From positions 2,172,501 to 2,236,500 of the forward strand of contig NZ_QBTZ01000001.1 in NCBI RefSeq assembly GCF_003058055.1: a stretch of DNA of 64,000 nt, in the 5' to 3' direction. A program made the position numbers and the translations under genes. Numbering within the stretch: the first letter of the stretch is position 1; every line of letters begins with the position of its first letter. Below the pieces are notes generated by a model. The model did not search any database, was not told the DNA's origin, and saw only the letters and a program-made list of their open reading frames with translations. The DNA is from Acidovorax sp. 107. GTDB lineage: Bacteria > Pseudomonadota > Gammaproteobacteria > Burkholderiales > Burkholderiaceae_C. Shown here piece after piece: positions 9,561 to 17,995 of the stretch.

Positions 9561-10226
9561 TCAACGGTGGCTCAGCTTGCGCACGGCCCAGTCGCCCAGG
9601 CTTTGCACGGCCTGCACAAAGAAGATCAGCACCAGCACCACGGCCAGCATGATCTCGGGCAGAAAGCGCTGGTAGCCATAGCGGATGCCCAGGTCGCCCA
9701 GGCCGCCACCGCCAATAGCACCGGCCATGGCCGAGTAGCCGGTCAGGCTCACAAACGTGATGGTCAGGCCCGCCACGATGCCGGGCAGGGCCTCGGGCAG
9801 CAGCACCTTCCACACGATCTGGCTGGTGGTGGCGCCCATGGCTTGTGCGGCTTCGACCAAGCCGTGGTCCACCTCGCGCAGCGCGGCCTCGACCAGGCGG
9901 GCCACAAACGGGGCAGCGGCAATGGTCAGCGGCACCACGGCGGCAGCGGTGCCGATGGACGAGCCGGTGATGAACCGCGTGAACGGGATGATGGCCACCA
10001 GCAGGATGATGAAAGGCGTGGACCGCACGGCGTTGACCAGCCAGCCCACCAGCTTGTTGACGGGGCCGTTCTCCAGCACACCGCCGTCATCGGTCAGGCG
10101 CAGGAACACGCCCAGCGGCACCCCCAGCAAGCCGCCCACCAGGCCGGAGATGCCGACCATGATGAGCGTCTCCCACAAGGACGAAGCAAACAGATCCAGC
10201 ATCGCTGGCGTGAAGTTGTTGAACAT
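9561..10226 (-). CDS. metI: Methionine ABC transporter permease MetI
   Basis: A 221-aa integral membrane protein with five to six predicted hydrophobic helices, the usual MetI length (217 aa in E. coli). Family segments are visible: TLIMVGISGLVGGLLGVPLG near the N-terminus, AVRSTPFIILLVAIIPFTR, and the EAA loop reading EAAQAMGATTSQIVWKVLLP. It forms the membrane channel for D/L-methionine with MetN, whose gene ends 15 bp upstream. No binding-protein gene (metQ) follows. Confidence 0.92.
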   Translation of the reverse strand: MFNNFTPAMLDLFASSLWETLIMVGISGLVGGLLGVPLGVFLRLTDDGGVLENGPVNKLVGWLVNAVRSTPFIILLVAIIPFTRFITGSSIGTAAAVVPLTIAAAPFVARLVEAALREVDHGLVEAAQAMGATTSQIVWKVLLPEALPGIVAGLTITFVSLTGYSAMAGAIGGGGLGDLGIRYGYQRFLPEIMLAVVLVLIFFVQAVQSLGDWAVRKLSHR

Positions 10227-10241
10227 GATGTGTGCTCCCTC

Positions 10242-11288
10242 TTAACCGGCCACGGCCACTTCTTCGACCTCGACACCGCCCGCGCGCAGGTGCGCCACGG
10301 CGCCGCGCACGCTGTCGGCCTCGCCACTGGCGTACACGGCCAGCGAGCCGAAGGTCTCGTCCTGAATCTCGTCCACCTGGCCGTGCAGGATGCTCATGTC
10401 CACCCCAAACTGGCGGATCAGCTGCGACAGGATGGGCTGGTAGGCGCTGTCACCCGCGTACGACAGGCGCAGCAGCTGGCCCGTTCGCCCGGCACCCAGC
10501 TCGCCTGCGAGCTTGCGCACATGGTCCAGCACGCTGGCGGGCAGCTCTTGCGGCAGGATCTCGTCGATCAGGCTCTTGGTGATGGCCTGCTGCGGGCGGG
10601 TGAACACGTCCAGCACCCGGCCCTGCTCCACGATGCGGCCGGCTTCGATCACGGCCACGCGGTCGGCCACCTGCTTGATGACCTGCATCTGGTGCGTGAT
10701 CAGCACCACCGTCAGGCCCAGCTCGCGGTTGACCTGGCGCAGCAGGTCGAGGATGGAGCGCGTGGTCTCCGGGTCCAGCGCGGACGTTGCCTCGTCGCTC
10801 AATAGCACCTTGGGGCGGCTGGCCAGCGCACGCGCAATGCCCACGCGCTGCTTTTGCCCGCCGCTGATCTGCGCGGGGTAGCGGTCGGCCAGGGCCGACA
10901 GGCCCACCAGATCCAGCAGCGGGTTCACACGCGCACGGATGGCGGCCTTGTCCATGCCCGCCAGCTCCAGCGGCAGCGCGGCGTTGTCAAACACCGTGCG
11001 TGACGACAGCAGGTTGAAGTGCTGGAACACCATGCCGATCTCGCGGCGCGCCTCGCGCAAATGCGCGTCGTTCAGCTGGGTCAGGTCTTGCCCGCCCACG
11101 ATGACCTGGCCCGTGGTGGGCCGGTTGAGCAGGTTGATGACGCGCACCAGCGAGCTTTTGCCCGCGCCGCTCTTGCCGATGATGCCGAACACTTCGCCCG
11201 GCTGGATGGTGAGGTCGATGCCCTTAAGCGCCTCGACCGGGCCTTGTGAGCCCTGGTAGGTTTGGGTGATACCCCGTAGTTCGATCAT
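10242..11288 (-). CDS. metN: Methionine ABC transporter ATP-binding protein MetN
   Basis: A 348-aa ATPase. Walker A is GKSGAGKSS, the signature is [15 protein letters not shown], Walker B is [12 protein letters not shown], and the switch His is in VVLITHQM. After about residue 265 comes the C-terminal ACT-like NIL regulatory domain, which binds methionine and inhibits transport. The ATG at 11288 was chosen over one 57 nt upstream because [11 protein letters not shown] is the conserved N-terminus. The 100 bp upstream are AT-rich, as a promoter would be. No S-box or SAM riboswitch was recognised. Confidence 0.93.
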   Translation of the reverse strand: MIELRGITQTYQGSQGPVEALKGIDLTIQPGEVFGIIGKSGAGKSSLVRVINLLNRPTTGQVIVGGQDLTQLNDAHLREARREIGMVFQHFNLLSSRTVFDNAALPLELAGMDKAAIRARVNPLLDLVGLSALADRYPAQISGGQKQRVGIARALASRPKVLLSDEATSALDPETTRSILDLLRQVNRELGLTVVLITHQMQVIKQVADRVAVIEAGRIVEQGRVLDVFTRPQQAITKSLIDEILPQELPASVLDHVRKLAGELGAGRTGQLLRLSYAGDSAYQPILSQLIRQFGVDMSILHGQVDEIQDETFGSLAVYASGEADSVRGAVAHLRAGGVEVEEVAVAG

Positions 11289-11457
11289 GAAACACAAAGG
11301 GCCGCCACACGCCGGGCGGCGCGGGTTCGGCCCTAAAAGACACAAAGATAAGGGAATGTACTATTGCGCCATAAAGAATCAAACTATCAAAAAATAAAGT
11401 AATAAGACATCAAAGTTATTTGCGCATTGCAGCCGACGCGGTGCAGCCGAGTCGGGT

Positions 11458-12666
11458 CTACGCCCCCGCAGGCGCCGCCACCCTGCCATTCACCTTGCGC
11501 GACACCAGCGCGCCAAGCACCAGCACCCCCAGCGCCGCCACAGAGAACACGGGCGCAATCCAGCCCCGGTCCACACTGGCCGCCACCAGCAGCACCCCCA
11601 GCGACTGCCCCAAAAACAGCAGGCACGCAAACAGCGTGACCGCCGTGCCCCGCGCCTCGGGCGCCATCTGCGTGGCCTGCACCTGCAGCGTGTTGTGCAG
11701 CATGTAAAAGCCCACCCCGGCAAAGAAGCAGCCCAGCACGCCCCAGGCAGCCACCGGCCCCCAGGCCAACAGCAACAGCCCGGCGGCGATCAGCGACGCA
11801 CCCACCAGCGCCAGGCCCCGCTCGCCCAGCAGCGCCAGCCAGCGGCGTGCCAGCAGGCTGTAGATGAGCCCGCCCACGCCATACAGCACCATCACCCCAC
11901 CGGCGGCCGAGGCCGACAGCCCAAACCCGTCCACCATGCGTGCGGGCACAAAAGCCAGCGTGCCAAAGGCCAGCGCGCCCTCCACCGCCACCACGGTCAG
12001 CACCCAGCGCACCCGGGGCATGCGCAGCAGCGCGGCCGTGTTGGCCAGGTAGGCCGACAGCGAAAACGCGGGCGGCACCGCACTGCCAGCCGCAGGCGCG
12101 GGCGTGCTGGCCGCCAGGGCGCGGGACTGCCGCCACAGCAGGCTGGCAGCCGTCAAAAACAGCAGCGACAGCACCACAAACGCCGCCCGCCAGCCCAGCG
12201 CCTCCACCGCAAAGCCGCCAAACCACTGCCCGGCCATCATCCCCGACACCGTGGCCACCATCAGCTGCGCCAGGGTCTCTTGCCGCTGCTCGTACGGCAC
12301 GTTGTCGCCAATCCACGCCATCGACAGCGGGATGATGCCCGCCGCTGACGCCCCCATGGCCGCACGCGCCGCCACCAGCACCGGCAGCGTGGGCGCCAGC
12401 GCCGTCACGCCGCTGAAGAGCGCACAGGCAAACGTGGCACCAATCACCACCCGCACCTTGCCCAGCCGGTCGCCCAGCGGGCCATAGAACAACTGCAGCA
12501 CGCCATACGACACGGCAAACGCGGCAATGACGGCCGACGCATCGCCCGTGGTGACAGAAAACTCGCGTGCCAGAGACACCAGCATCGGGTCGCACACGCG
12601 CATGGAGGCCATGCTGCAAAAGGCTGCCAGGCTGATCACCCGCAGCATCGTCGAAGAAGAGGTCAT
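11458..12666 (-). CDS. Major facilitator superfamily transporter
   Basis: A 402-aa protein with about 12 hydrophobic segments. The first loop reads YGPLGDRLGKVRV, the classic MFS motif A between helices 2 and 3, and a DHA1-like RAAMGASAAGIIPLSMAWIGD follows. These features suggest a proton-coupled exporter of small molecules. The ATG at 12666 begins MTSSSTMLRVISLAAFCSM, right before helix 1, and was preferred over one 87 nt upstream. It is divergent from the molybdopterin gene. Substrate unknown. Confidence 0.82.
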   Translation of the reverse strand: MTSSSTMLRVISLAAFCSMASMRVCDPMLVSLAREFSVTTGDASAVIAAFAVSYGVLQLFYGPLGDRLGKVRVVIGATFACALFSGVTALAPTLPVLVAARAAMGASAAGIIPLSMAWIGDNVPYEQRQETLAQLMVATVSGMMAGQWFGGFAVEALGWRAAFVVLSLLFLTAASLLWRQSRALAASTPAPAAGSAVPPAFSLSAYLANTAALLRMPRVRWVLTVVAVEGALAFGTLAFVPARMVDGFGLSASAAGGVMVLYGVGGLIYSLLARRWLALLGERGLALVGASLIAAGLLLLAWGPVAAWGVLGCFFAGVGFYMLHNTLQVQATQMAPEARGTAVTLFACLLFLGQSLGVLLVAASVDRGWIAPVFSVAALGVLVLGALVSRKVNGRVAAPAGA

Positions 12667-12846
12667 ATGACCCGATTGTGGTGCGGCTGGCGTCGGGCCG
12701 CTGTCACCACAAGGCAAGCACCCTGGCGGCTGAAGGTTGGGCACGCTGCACACCGCCTGTTGCGAGCCTGTTGCGATTTATTGCGTGGCAAGCGCGGCTC
12801 CAGCACTTACCATCCGCCCCTGATTTCCACCAAGGAGCACCCTCCC

Positions 12847-13449
12847 ATGAACATGAACAAGCGCAACTTCGTCGCCGCCGGCATGGGCCTGGCAGGTCTG
12901 TGGACGGCCACGGGCAGCAGCCACGCCGCCACACAGGCCAAGGCCCCCAGCGGCCCCACACTGCTGACCATCAGCGGTGCCATCACCCAGTCCAACCGTG
13001 GCGCTCTAGATGCCACCATCGACCAGATGATGGGCAAACACGGCATCCAGTTTGACAAGGCCTACGCGCTAGACGCCGCCGCCCTCGCGCGCATGCCCGC
13101 CGTCACCATCAAGCCCACGCTGGAATACGACAGCAAGCCCCATACGCTCAAGGGCCCCCTGCTCACCACCGTGCTGGCAGCCGCCGGTGTAGCCGCTGGC
13201 AGCCCCGTGCAACTGGGCCTGCGCGCGGTGGACGGCTACAACGTCAACATCAGCATGGCCGACGCCCAGGCCTACCGCATGATCGTTGCCACCCACATCG
13301 ACGGCCAGCCCATGGCCCTGGGCGGCCTGGGCCCGCAGTGGGCCGTGTACGACGCGGATGTGCTGCCCGCCTTCAAGGACAAGCCCGTGAAGGAACGCTT
13401 TGGCCTGTGCCCCTGGGGGCTGTACCACATTGAGGTGAAAAAGGCCTGA
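12847..13449 (+). CDS. Exported molybdopterin-binding oxidoreductase-like protein
   Basis: A 200-aa protein with an N-terminal export signal (MNMNKRNFVAAGMGLAGLW) lacking the twin arginine, so probably Sec-dependent. The mature part resembles the small stand-alone sulphite-oxidase-type Mo-pterin domain: LTISGAI near the start, GPLLTTVLAAAGVAA, then VDGYNVNISMADAQ and WAVYDAD. I see no clear Mo-ligating cysteine in the usual place, so cofactor binding is unproven. A strong terminator follows. Confidence 0.65.
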   Translation: MNMNKRNFVAAGMGLAGLWTATGSSHAATQAKAPSGPTLLTISGAITQSNRGALDATIDQMMGKHGIQFDKAYALDAAALARMPAVTIKPTLEYDSKPHTLKGPLLTTVLAAAGVAAGSPVQLGLRAVDGYNVNISMADAQAYRMIVATHIDGQPMALGGLGPQWAVYDADVLPAFKDKPVKERFGLCPWGLYHIEVKKA

Positions 13450-13510
13450 GCCCACGCAGGCCCAACACCGAAGGGCGGTTGAGCACCAGCACGGCACAAA
13501 CCGCCACCCA

Positions 13511-13545
13511 ACAAAAAGAGCGACCCCAGGGTCGCTCTTTTTTTG
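13511..13545. terminator. Bidirectional rho-independent terminator
   Basis: The stem AAGAGCGACC pairs with GGTCGCTCTT around a short C/A loop, with an A-run before and seven T after. It ends the molybdopterin gene and, from the other side, the convergent MFS gene. It abuts a copy of the 36-bp dispersed repeat. Confidence 0.9.
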
Positions 13546-13581
13546 ATAGCTGCCAGCGCATGATCCACTAGCGCTACCGCC
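13546..13581 (+). repeat. Copy 2 of the 36-bp dispersed intergenic repeat
   Basis: It begins ATAGCTGCCAGCGCATGATC and ends in CTACCGCC. It lies directly after the terminator T-run and 15 bp before the end of the MFS gene, again between convergent 3' ends. Confidence 0.75.
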
Positions 13582-13596
13582 CTATTTCGTTCTAAA

Positions 13597-14832
13597 TCAG
13601 CCCCGGCGCCGCCCCATGCGCACCGCCAGTGCCGCCAGCGACCCGGCCGTGGCCAAGCCCACCACCCCCAGCCAGCCCCACTGCGCCAGCGCCAAGCTGC
13701 CCAGCGCCGCGCCGGCCGACATGCCGATGAACATGCCGGTGAACAGCAGCGCATTAAGCCGGCTGCGCGCCGCAGGGTCGATGCCGTACACGATGGTCTG
13801 GTGCGCCACCAGCGTGGCCTGCACGCCAAAGTCAAAGCCGATGGCACTGGCCACAATCAAGCCCAGCTGGGCCTGCGCAGGCAGCAACGGTGCCAGCGCC
13901 ATCACCGCAAACGATGCAGCGGCCAGCCCGGCGCCGTAGCTCGTCACCACCTCGGGCCCGCGCTTGTCGGCCAGGCGCCCGGCCAGCGGGGCGGCCAATG
14001 CGCCCGCCGCCCCGGCCAGGCCAAACGCGCCCGCCGCCGCCGTGCCCAGCCCAAACTGGCTGTGCAGCATCACCGCCAGCGTGGACCAGAACGCGCTGAA
14101 ACCCACGGCCAGCAGCCCCTGCGCCCAGGCCGCGCGGCGCAGTGCCGCGTGCTGGCGCCACAGTGCCACCATGGAGCCGATCAGCGCGCCATAGCCCATC
14201 TGCGTGGTGGGCGCAAAGCGCGGCAGCCCGCGCCACACGGCCACCGTCAGCAGCGCAATGGCCACCGCCGCCGCCACATACACCGTGCGCCAGCCCCACT
14301 GCTGCGCCACAAAGCCGCTGACCACGCGCGACAACAAAATGCCCAGCAGCAGCCCCGTCATCACAATGCCCACCATGCGCCCGCGCTGTGCGGCAGGGGC
14401 CAGCGTGGCGGCGGCGGGCACCACGTCTTGCGCCACCGTGGCCGCCAGCCCCACCGCCAGGCTGGCCGCCAGCAGCGCACCCATGCCAGGCGCCAGGCCG
14501 CTCAGCAGCAGCGCCAGCATCAGCGCGATGGACTTGATGACGATGATGCGGCGCCGGTCAAACCGGTCGCCCAGCGGCGCCAGCAGCAAGATGCCCAGCG
14601 CATACCCCAGCTGCGTGAGCGTGGGCACCAGCCCCACCACACGGCTGTCGGCCTGCATGTCGGGCCCCAGCACGCCCAGCATGGGCTGGCTGTAGTACAG
14701 CGACGCCACGCTCAGCCCCGCCGTGGTCGCCAGCAGCAACAGCAGCGGCGCACTCACCGCCCCCTCTGCAGGCGGCGCCACCGGGGCCAGCCCCGCCGCA
14801 CCGCTTGCATGCACGTTTTGAATGGAAGACAT
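13597..14832 (-). CDS. MFS transporter (DHA1-like efflux family)
   Basis: A 411-aa protein with about 12 transmembrane segments. It has SLYYSQPMLGVLGPDM in the first helix region, LAPLGDRFDRRRII as MFS motif A, and VAQDVVPAAATLAPAAQRGR in the helix 4-5 loop, all typical of the YnfM/YgaY-like arabinose-efflux-type branch. The ATG at 14832 gives the conserved start MSSIQNV; the frame stays open upstream without family similarity. It diverges from a LysR gene with a perfect LysR-type box between them, so that regulator probably controls it. Confidence 0.85.
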   Translation of the reverse strand: MSSIQNVHASGAAGLAPVAPPAEGAVSAPLLLLLATTAGLSVASLYYSQPMLGVLGPDMQADSRVVGLVPTLTQLGYALGILLLAPLGDRFDRRRIIVIKSIALMLALLLSGLAPGMGALLAASLAVGLAATVAQDVVPAAATLAPAAQRGRMVGIVMTGLLLGILLSRVVSGFVAQQWGWRTVYVAAAVAIALLTVAVWRGLPRFAPTTQMGYGALIGSMVALWRQHAALRRAAWAQGLLAVGFSAFWSTLAVMLHSQFGLGTAAAGAFGLAGAAGALAAPLAGRLADKRGPEVVTSYGAGLAAASFAVMALAPLLPAQAQLGLIVASAIGFDFGVQATLVAHQTIVYGIDPAARSRLNALLFTGMFIGMSAGAALGSLALAQWGWLGVVGLATAGSLAALAVRMGRRRG

Positions 14833-14838
14833 CACAAC

Positions 14839-14861
14839 ACCATTGGTTAGAAAGGAATGGT
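14839..14861. promoter_or_regulatory. LysR-type operator (ACCATT-N11-AATGGT)
   Basis: Perfect 6-bp inverted arms, ACCATT and AATGGT, are separated by exactly 11 bp, which is the T-N11-A layout of LysR binding sites. It lies between the divergent MFS and lysR genes, only 7 bp from the MFS start codon, so binding could block MFS transcription or translation. Confidence 0.65.
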
Positions 14862-14929
14862 GCGATTGTTCTAGCCCTCCACCGCACTGGGTAGTAGGCT
14901 GAATTGCAGATTCGTTATACGCTTGGCGC

Positions 14930-15874
14930 ATGACCAACCCCCAGCCAGCCTTGCAACCCGGCGCCGACCGCATCGAGCTGATGCAGACCTTTGTCCGCAT
15001 CGTGGAGGCTGGCAGCCTGTCTGCCGCCGCCCAGCAACTGGGCACCAGCCAGCCCACCGTGAGCCGCCGCCTGCAGGCGCTGGAGCGCAGCCTGGGCATC
15101 AAGCTGCTGCAGCGCTCCACCCATGTGATGAAGCTGACCGAAGACGGCGACCGCTGCTTTGCCCACGCCAAGGCCCTGCTGGAAGACTGGCGCGCCATGG
15201 AAGACGACCTGCGCGGCACCGCCGACACCCCGCGCGGCACCCTGCGCGTGCTGGCGCCGCACGCCTTTGGACAAGACCAGTTCATCGCCCCGCTGATGGC
15301 CTACCTGCGCCGCTACCCCGAGGTGGACGTGGAATGGATGCTGCACGACCGCCGCCCCAACTTCATCGCCGAAGGCATCGACTGCGCCATCCAGGTCGGC
15401 GCGGTGGACGACCCCAGCGTGGTCGCCGTGCGCCTGGCCGAGGTGCCCCGCATCGTGCTGGCCGCCCCCGCCCTCATGGCCGGGCGCCCCACGCCCCAGC
15501 ACGCGCAAGACCTGCAACCCCTGCCCTGGCTGGCCCTGAGCACCTTCTACCGCCGCGAGGTCACGCTAACCCAGGAGCCCGGCGGCGAGGCCCACACCTT
15601 CGGCATCACCCCGCGTCTGGCCACCGACAGCCTGTACGCCCTGCGCAGCGCCGCCCTGGCTGGGCTGGGGGCGTGCATTTCATCGGCATGGATCGTGGAC
15701 AACGACGTGCGGCAGGGGAACTTGCTGCACCTGGTGCCCAACTGGCACGCGGCGCCGCTGCCGGTGTACTTGGTGTACCCGTATGCGCGGTTTTATCCGG
15801 CGCGGCTGCGGTTGTTTTTGGAGGCGATGCGGGGGGCGATGCCGGGGTTGGTGGGGATGCGGGCGGTGGGGTGA
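14930..15874 (+). CDS. LysR-family transcriptional regulator
   Basis: A 314-aa LysR protein with HTH SLSAAAQQLGTSQPTVSRRL and the effector domain starting at GTLRVLAPHAFG. The C-terminal domain has the ALRSAALAGLGACISSAWIV and LPVYLVYPYARFYPARLRLF segments seen in the DsdC/YafC-like group. It is divergent from the MFS exporter and probably regulates it. The very Gly/Met-rich end (residues ~300-314) uses GGGG-runs in its codons. Confidence 0.87.
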   Translation: MTNPQPALQPGADRIELMQTFVRIVEAGSLSAAAQQLGTSQPTVSRRLQALERSLGIKLLQRSTHVMKLTEDGDRCFAHAKALLEDWRAMEDDLRGTADTPRGTLRVLAPHAFGQDQFIAPLMAYLRRYPEVDVEWMLHDRRPNFIAEGIDCAIQVGAVDDPSVVAVRLAEVPRIVLAAPALMAGRPTPQHAQDLQPLPWLALSTFYRREVTLTQEPGGEAHTFGITPRLATDSLYALRSAALAGLGACISSAWIVDNDVRQGNLLHLVPNWHAAPLPVYLVYPYARFYPARLRLFLEAMRGAMPGLVGMRAVG

Positions 15875-15996
15875 AGGGCCGAGGCTGGTGGAGGAAAGCG
15901 GTCAGAAGCAAGCCGCTCACCTCAAATGAAAGCGGAAGCTCAATATTCAATGTAACCGGCGCCCCACGGCACTTCCGGCGCTCCCTGAGGACGTTC

Positions 15997-16452
15997 TTAG
16001 GGGTCCGTGCTGATAGACGCACCAGACCTCGGCCTACGGTAAGAGGCGTGAGGGCCCCGGGGGACAACAGGTACCACCAATTCGATAGCGTCTGGCGGGC
16101 CCATCGATGGATGGTGGAAGATGGCGTACTGCAACCGAAAGAGACCTAAGGTTTCCCGCATTTCATCGAGTTCAGCTTCGCCAGACGCCCAGAATTCATG
16201 GACCATCGTATCCATGCGATACATGCAATCGTCTGTGAATCCCAAATAGTCCATCGGTACGACAAGACCCGAATCGAGTGTGAGTCGACCCTCAAAGTGG
16301 CTGAGATACGCCGACAGCCTGAAGCCAACGCCCTTTGACAAAACCATCAGACGGCTATGAAGTCTGAACGACACCCGACCGTCACCCTTGCGGTACATGC
16401 GGAACGTCGTGTCGGACAAGCGCATTTGCATATGAGCTTTAGCATTTGACAT
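15997..16452 (-). CDS. Hypothetical protein
   Basis: A 151-aa protein that I do not recognise. It starts MSNAKAHMQMRLSDTTFRMY, is rich in Met, Phe, Tyr and His, and has a low-complexity Pro/Arg tail. No signal peptide or membrane segment is seen. A further ATG 21 nt upstream is possible; neither start has a good ribosome-binding site. It is less GC-rich than the surrounding core genes and lies 80 bp past the stop of the DUF4917 gene on the same strand, so they may be one unit. Confidence 0.45.
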   Translation of the reverse strand: MSNAKAHMQMRLSDTTFRMYRKGDGRVSFRLHSRLMVLSKGVGFRLSAYLSHFEGRLTLDSGLVVPMDYLGFTDDCMYRMDTMVHEFWASGEAELDEMRETLGLFRLQYAIFHHPSMGPPDAIELVVPVVPRGPHASYRRPRSGASISTDP

Positions 16453-16532
16453 GGGAGGCCGCAGTGGCCCCAAAGCGGCGGGGGAGGATATTCACAAGCA
16501 CAGCTTACAAATCGTCCATCTCGACGGAATTT

Positions 16533-17537
16533 TTATACATGATGCTTCAACTCCGGATTTCCTAGTGGATGTGTTGTGGAGTCAAAGAAATAGATATTTT
16601 TCCCAACAAGCTCAGCGACAATTCGGGCTTTGAAAAGCAATATCTGCCCTTCATTTTGATGAGGCCAAACACCAATTGCAATTGAAGCTAAATCGCTATT
16701 ATGCAAAGCATCCACTAGATGCTGATCATAATCCTTTTGAAGAGAATGCCCAATTACAACCAATCCTTCATCTATAGACTGGAATTTTTCAAACGAGAAA
16801 CGCAAATAATCATTTCTCTTTATTCTGGACAACTTCCTCTCAGATGCGCCCTCCGATATGAAAAGAGGAAAGTACTCTGGATGGTTTAGGTTAAACAGGT
16901 CCTTAAGGCTTTCAATTCCGTTCGCCGCTAGCTTTTTGGTCCTTCCATCAGGAAGTTCAACCAGATGAATAGCCCCATGAAGGTATGAAATAACACATCT
17001 ATCCGCATTGACGGACGTGTTGCTTGGATCAAATGTCCCGTCCTCCCCCCAAAAGAGATCTTTGAACCGCCAAAGATCTTCTTGCATGATCGCCCAATAC
17101 GGAATGAGATCATAGTTGGTTGTAAATACGTTTCTATAGACGCGGAGAGCCTTATTTATTGCAGCTAAGCCGTTAAACCCGTGAGAAACGTGAGAGTGAT
17201 TCACAGCAGCCGCAAGTGCATTTTTCGTACAACTATACAGGGCGTCAATCTGATTTCTTTGCGGGCAGTTTAGTTGCTCATCAACTATTCGTGCATGAAA
17301 AAGAACTCGAAGCACATCTTCAAAATTACTTGAACCAAGCCGATCAAATAGGGCTACACTGTTTTGATCAAGCGGCTCTGCAATCGCTTCATCTTTCGCA
17401 ACCTCAAAAAGACTTGCATACCCGAATCCCGGCCAAACGTTCATGCTAAAACCGTTACCCAGCAAAAGCGATTTCCATTTTTCCCCCTGGATTTCACCCC
17501 AAGATATCAATTTTGGATCAATGTTTTTTTCGGGCAT
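16533..17537 (-). CDS. DUF4917 family Sir2-like protein (possible NAD-processing defence protein)
   Basis: A 334-aa protein of the DUF4917 family. The Sir2-like landmarks are visible in order: SLLLGNGFSMN at residues 24-33 (nucleotide-binding glycine loop), VFTTNYD at 137-143, YLHGAIH at 185-191 (HG with the candidate catalytic His), and IGHSLQKDYD at 262-271. Sir2-like domains in several anti-phage systems hydrolyse NAD. GGAG precedes the ATG. The gene is markedly AT-richer than its neighbours, lies in an AT-rich patch with a microsatellite upstream, and looks horizontally acquired. Whether it acts alone is not known. Activity is inferred from motifs only. Confidence 0.7.
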   Translation of the reverse strand: MPEKNIDPKLISWGEIQGEKWKSLLLGNGFSMNVWPGFGYASLFEVAKDEAIAEPLDQNSVALFDRLGSSNFEDVLRVLFHARIVDEQLNCPQRNQIDALYSCTKNALAAAVNHSHVSHGFNGLAAINKALRVYRNVFTTNYDLIPYWAIMQEDLWRFKDLFWGEDGTFDPSNTSVNADRCVISYLHGAIHLVELPDGRTKKLAANGIESLKDLFNLNHPEYFPLFISEGASERKLSRIKRNDYLRFSFEKFQSIDEGLVVIGHSLQKDYDQHLVDALHNSDLASIAIGVWPHQNEGQILLFKARIVAELVGKNIYFFDSTTHPLGNPELKHHV

Positions 17538-17776
17538 AACTACTCCATCAATGCAAAATGCAATTTACTTCAAAAACCAGCAAAACCAATCAAGCCAAAT
17601 TAAACATTCTGGAAATTCATTCCTACGAAAAGTGGCTTGCAACATGGGTTTACAAGGGGCATGCATTTAAATATCTATTAATAAAATTCTGCGAAGCTTG
17701 GCAAATATTTAGCCAACAACTGCAGCGAGCCAGCATGCACAAACGGTATTTTGAATTTCCCCTTTGGGCACCAAGC

Positions 17777-17828
17777 AATTAATTTAATTTAATTTAATTT
17801 AATTTAATTTAATTTAATTTAATTTAAT
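17777..17828. repeat. (AATTT)n pentanucleotide microsatellite
   Basis: Nine perfect AATTT units (17781-17825) plus partial units at both ends. It lies in the 458-bp non-coding stretch 17538-17995 between the DUF4917 and hipA-like genes, about 240 bp upstream of the DUF4917 start. The rest of that stretch is AT-rich and shows no convincing gene. Such arrays change length by slippage and can tune promoters. Confidence 0.95.
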
Positions 17829-17995
17829 AGCCAATCTTGCTCTCAATTTCATAGCCATTAACACCTAAAGAGCAAGCACCATTCGCATATTTGGCATTAA
17901 ATCCGTTTTAAAAGCCGTGTCCTATGTCCGACGTATTCAGCATCCGCAAACGTCATAGCCACGGCCTTTTGCCGCGTTTCCTGCAGGCATCCACC

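Noticed and set aside
17777..17828. CRISPR-like array
   Set aside because: Direct pentamer repetition without spacers; a microsatellite, not a CRISPR.
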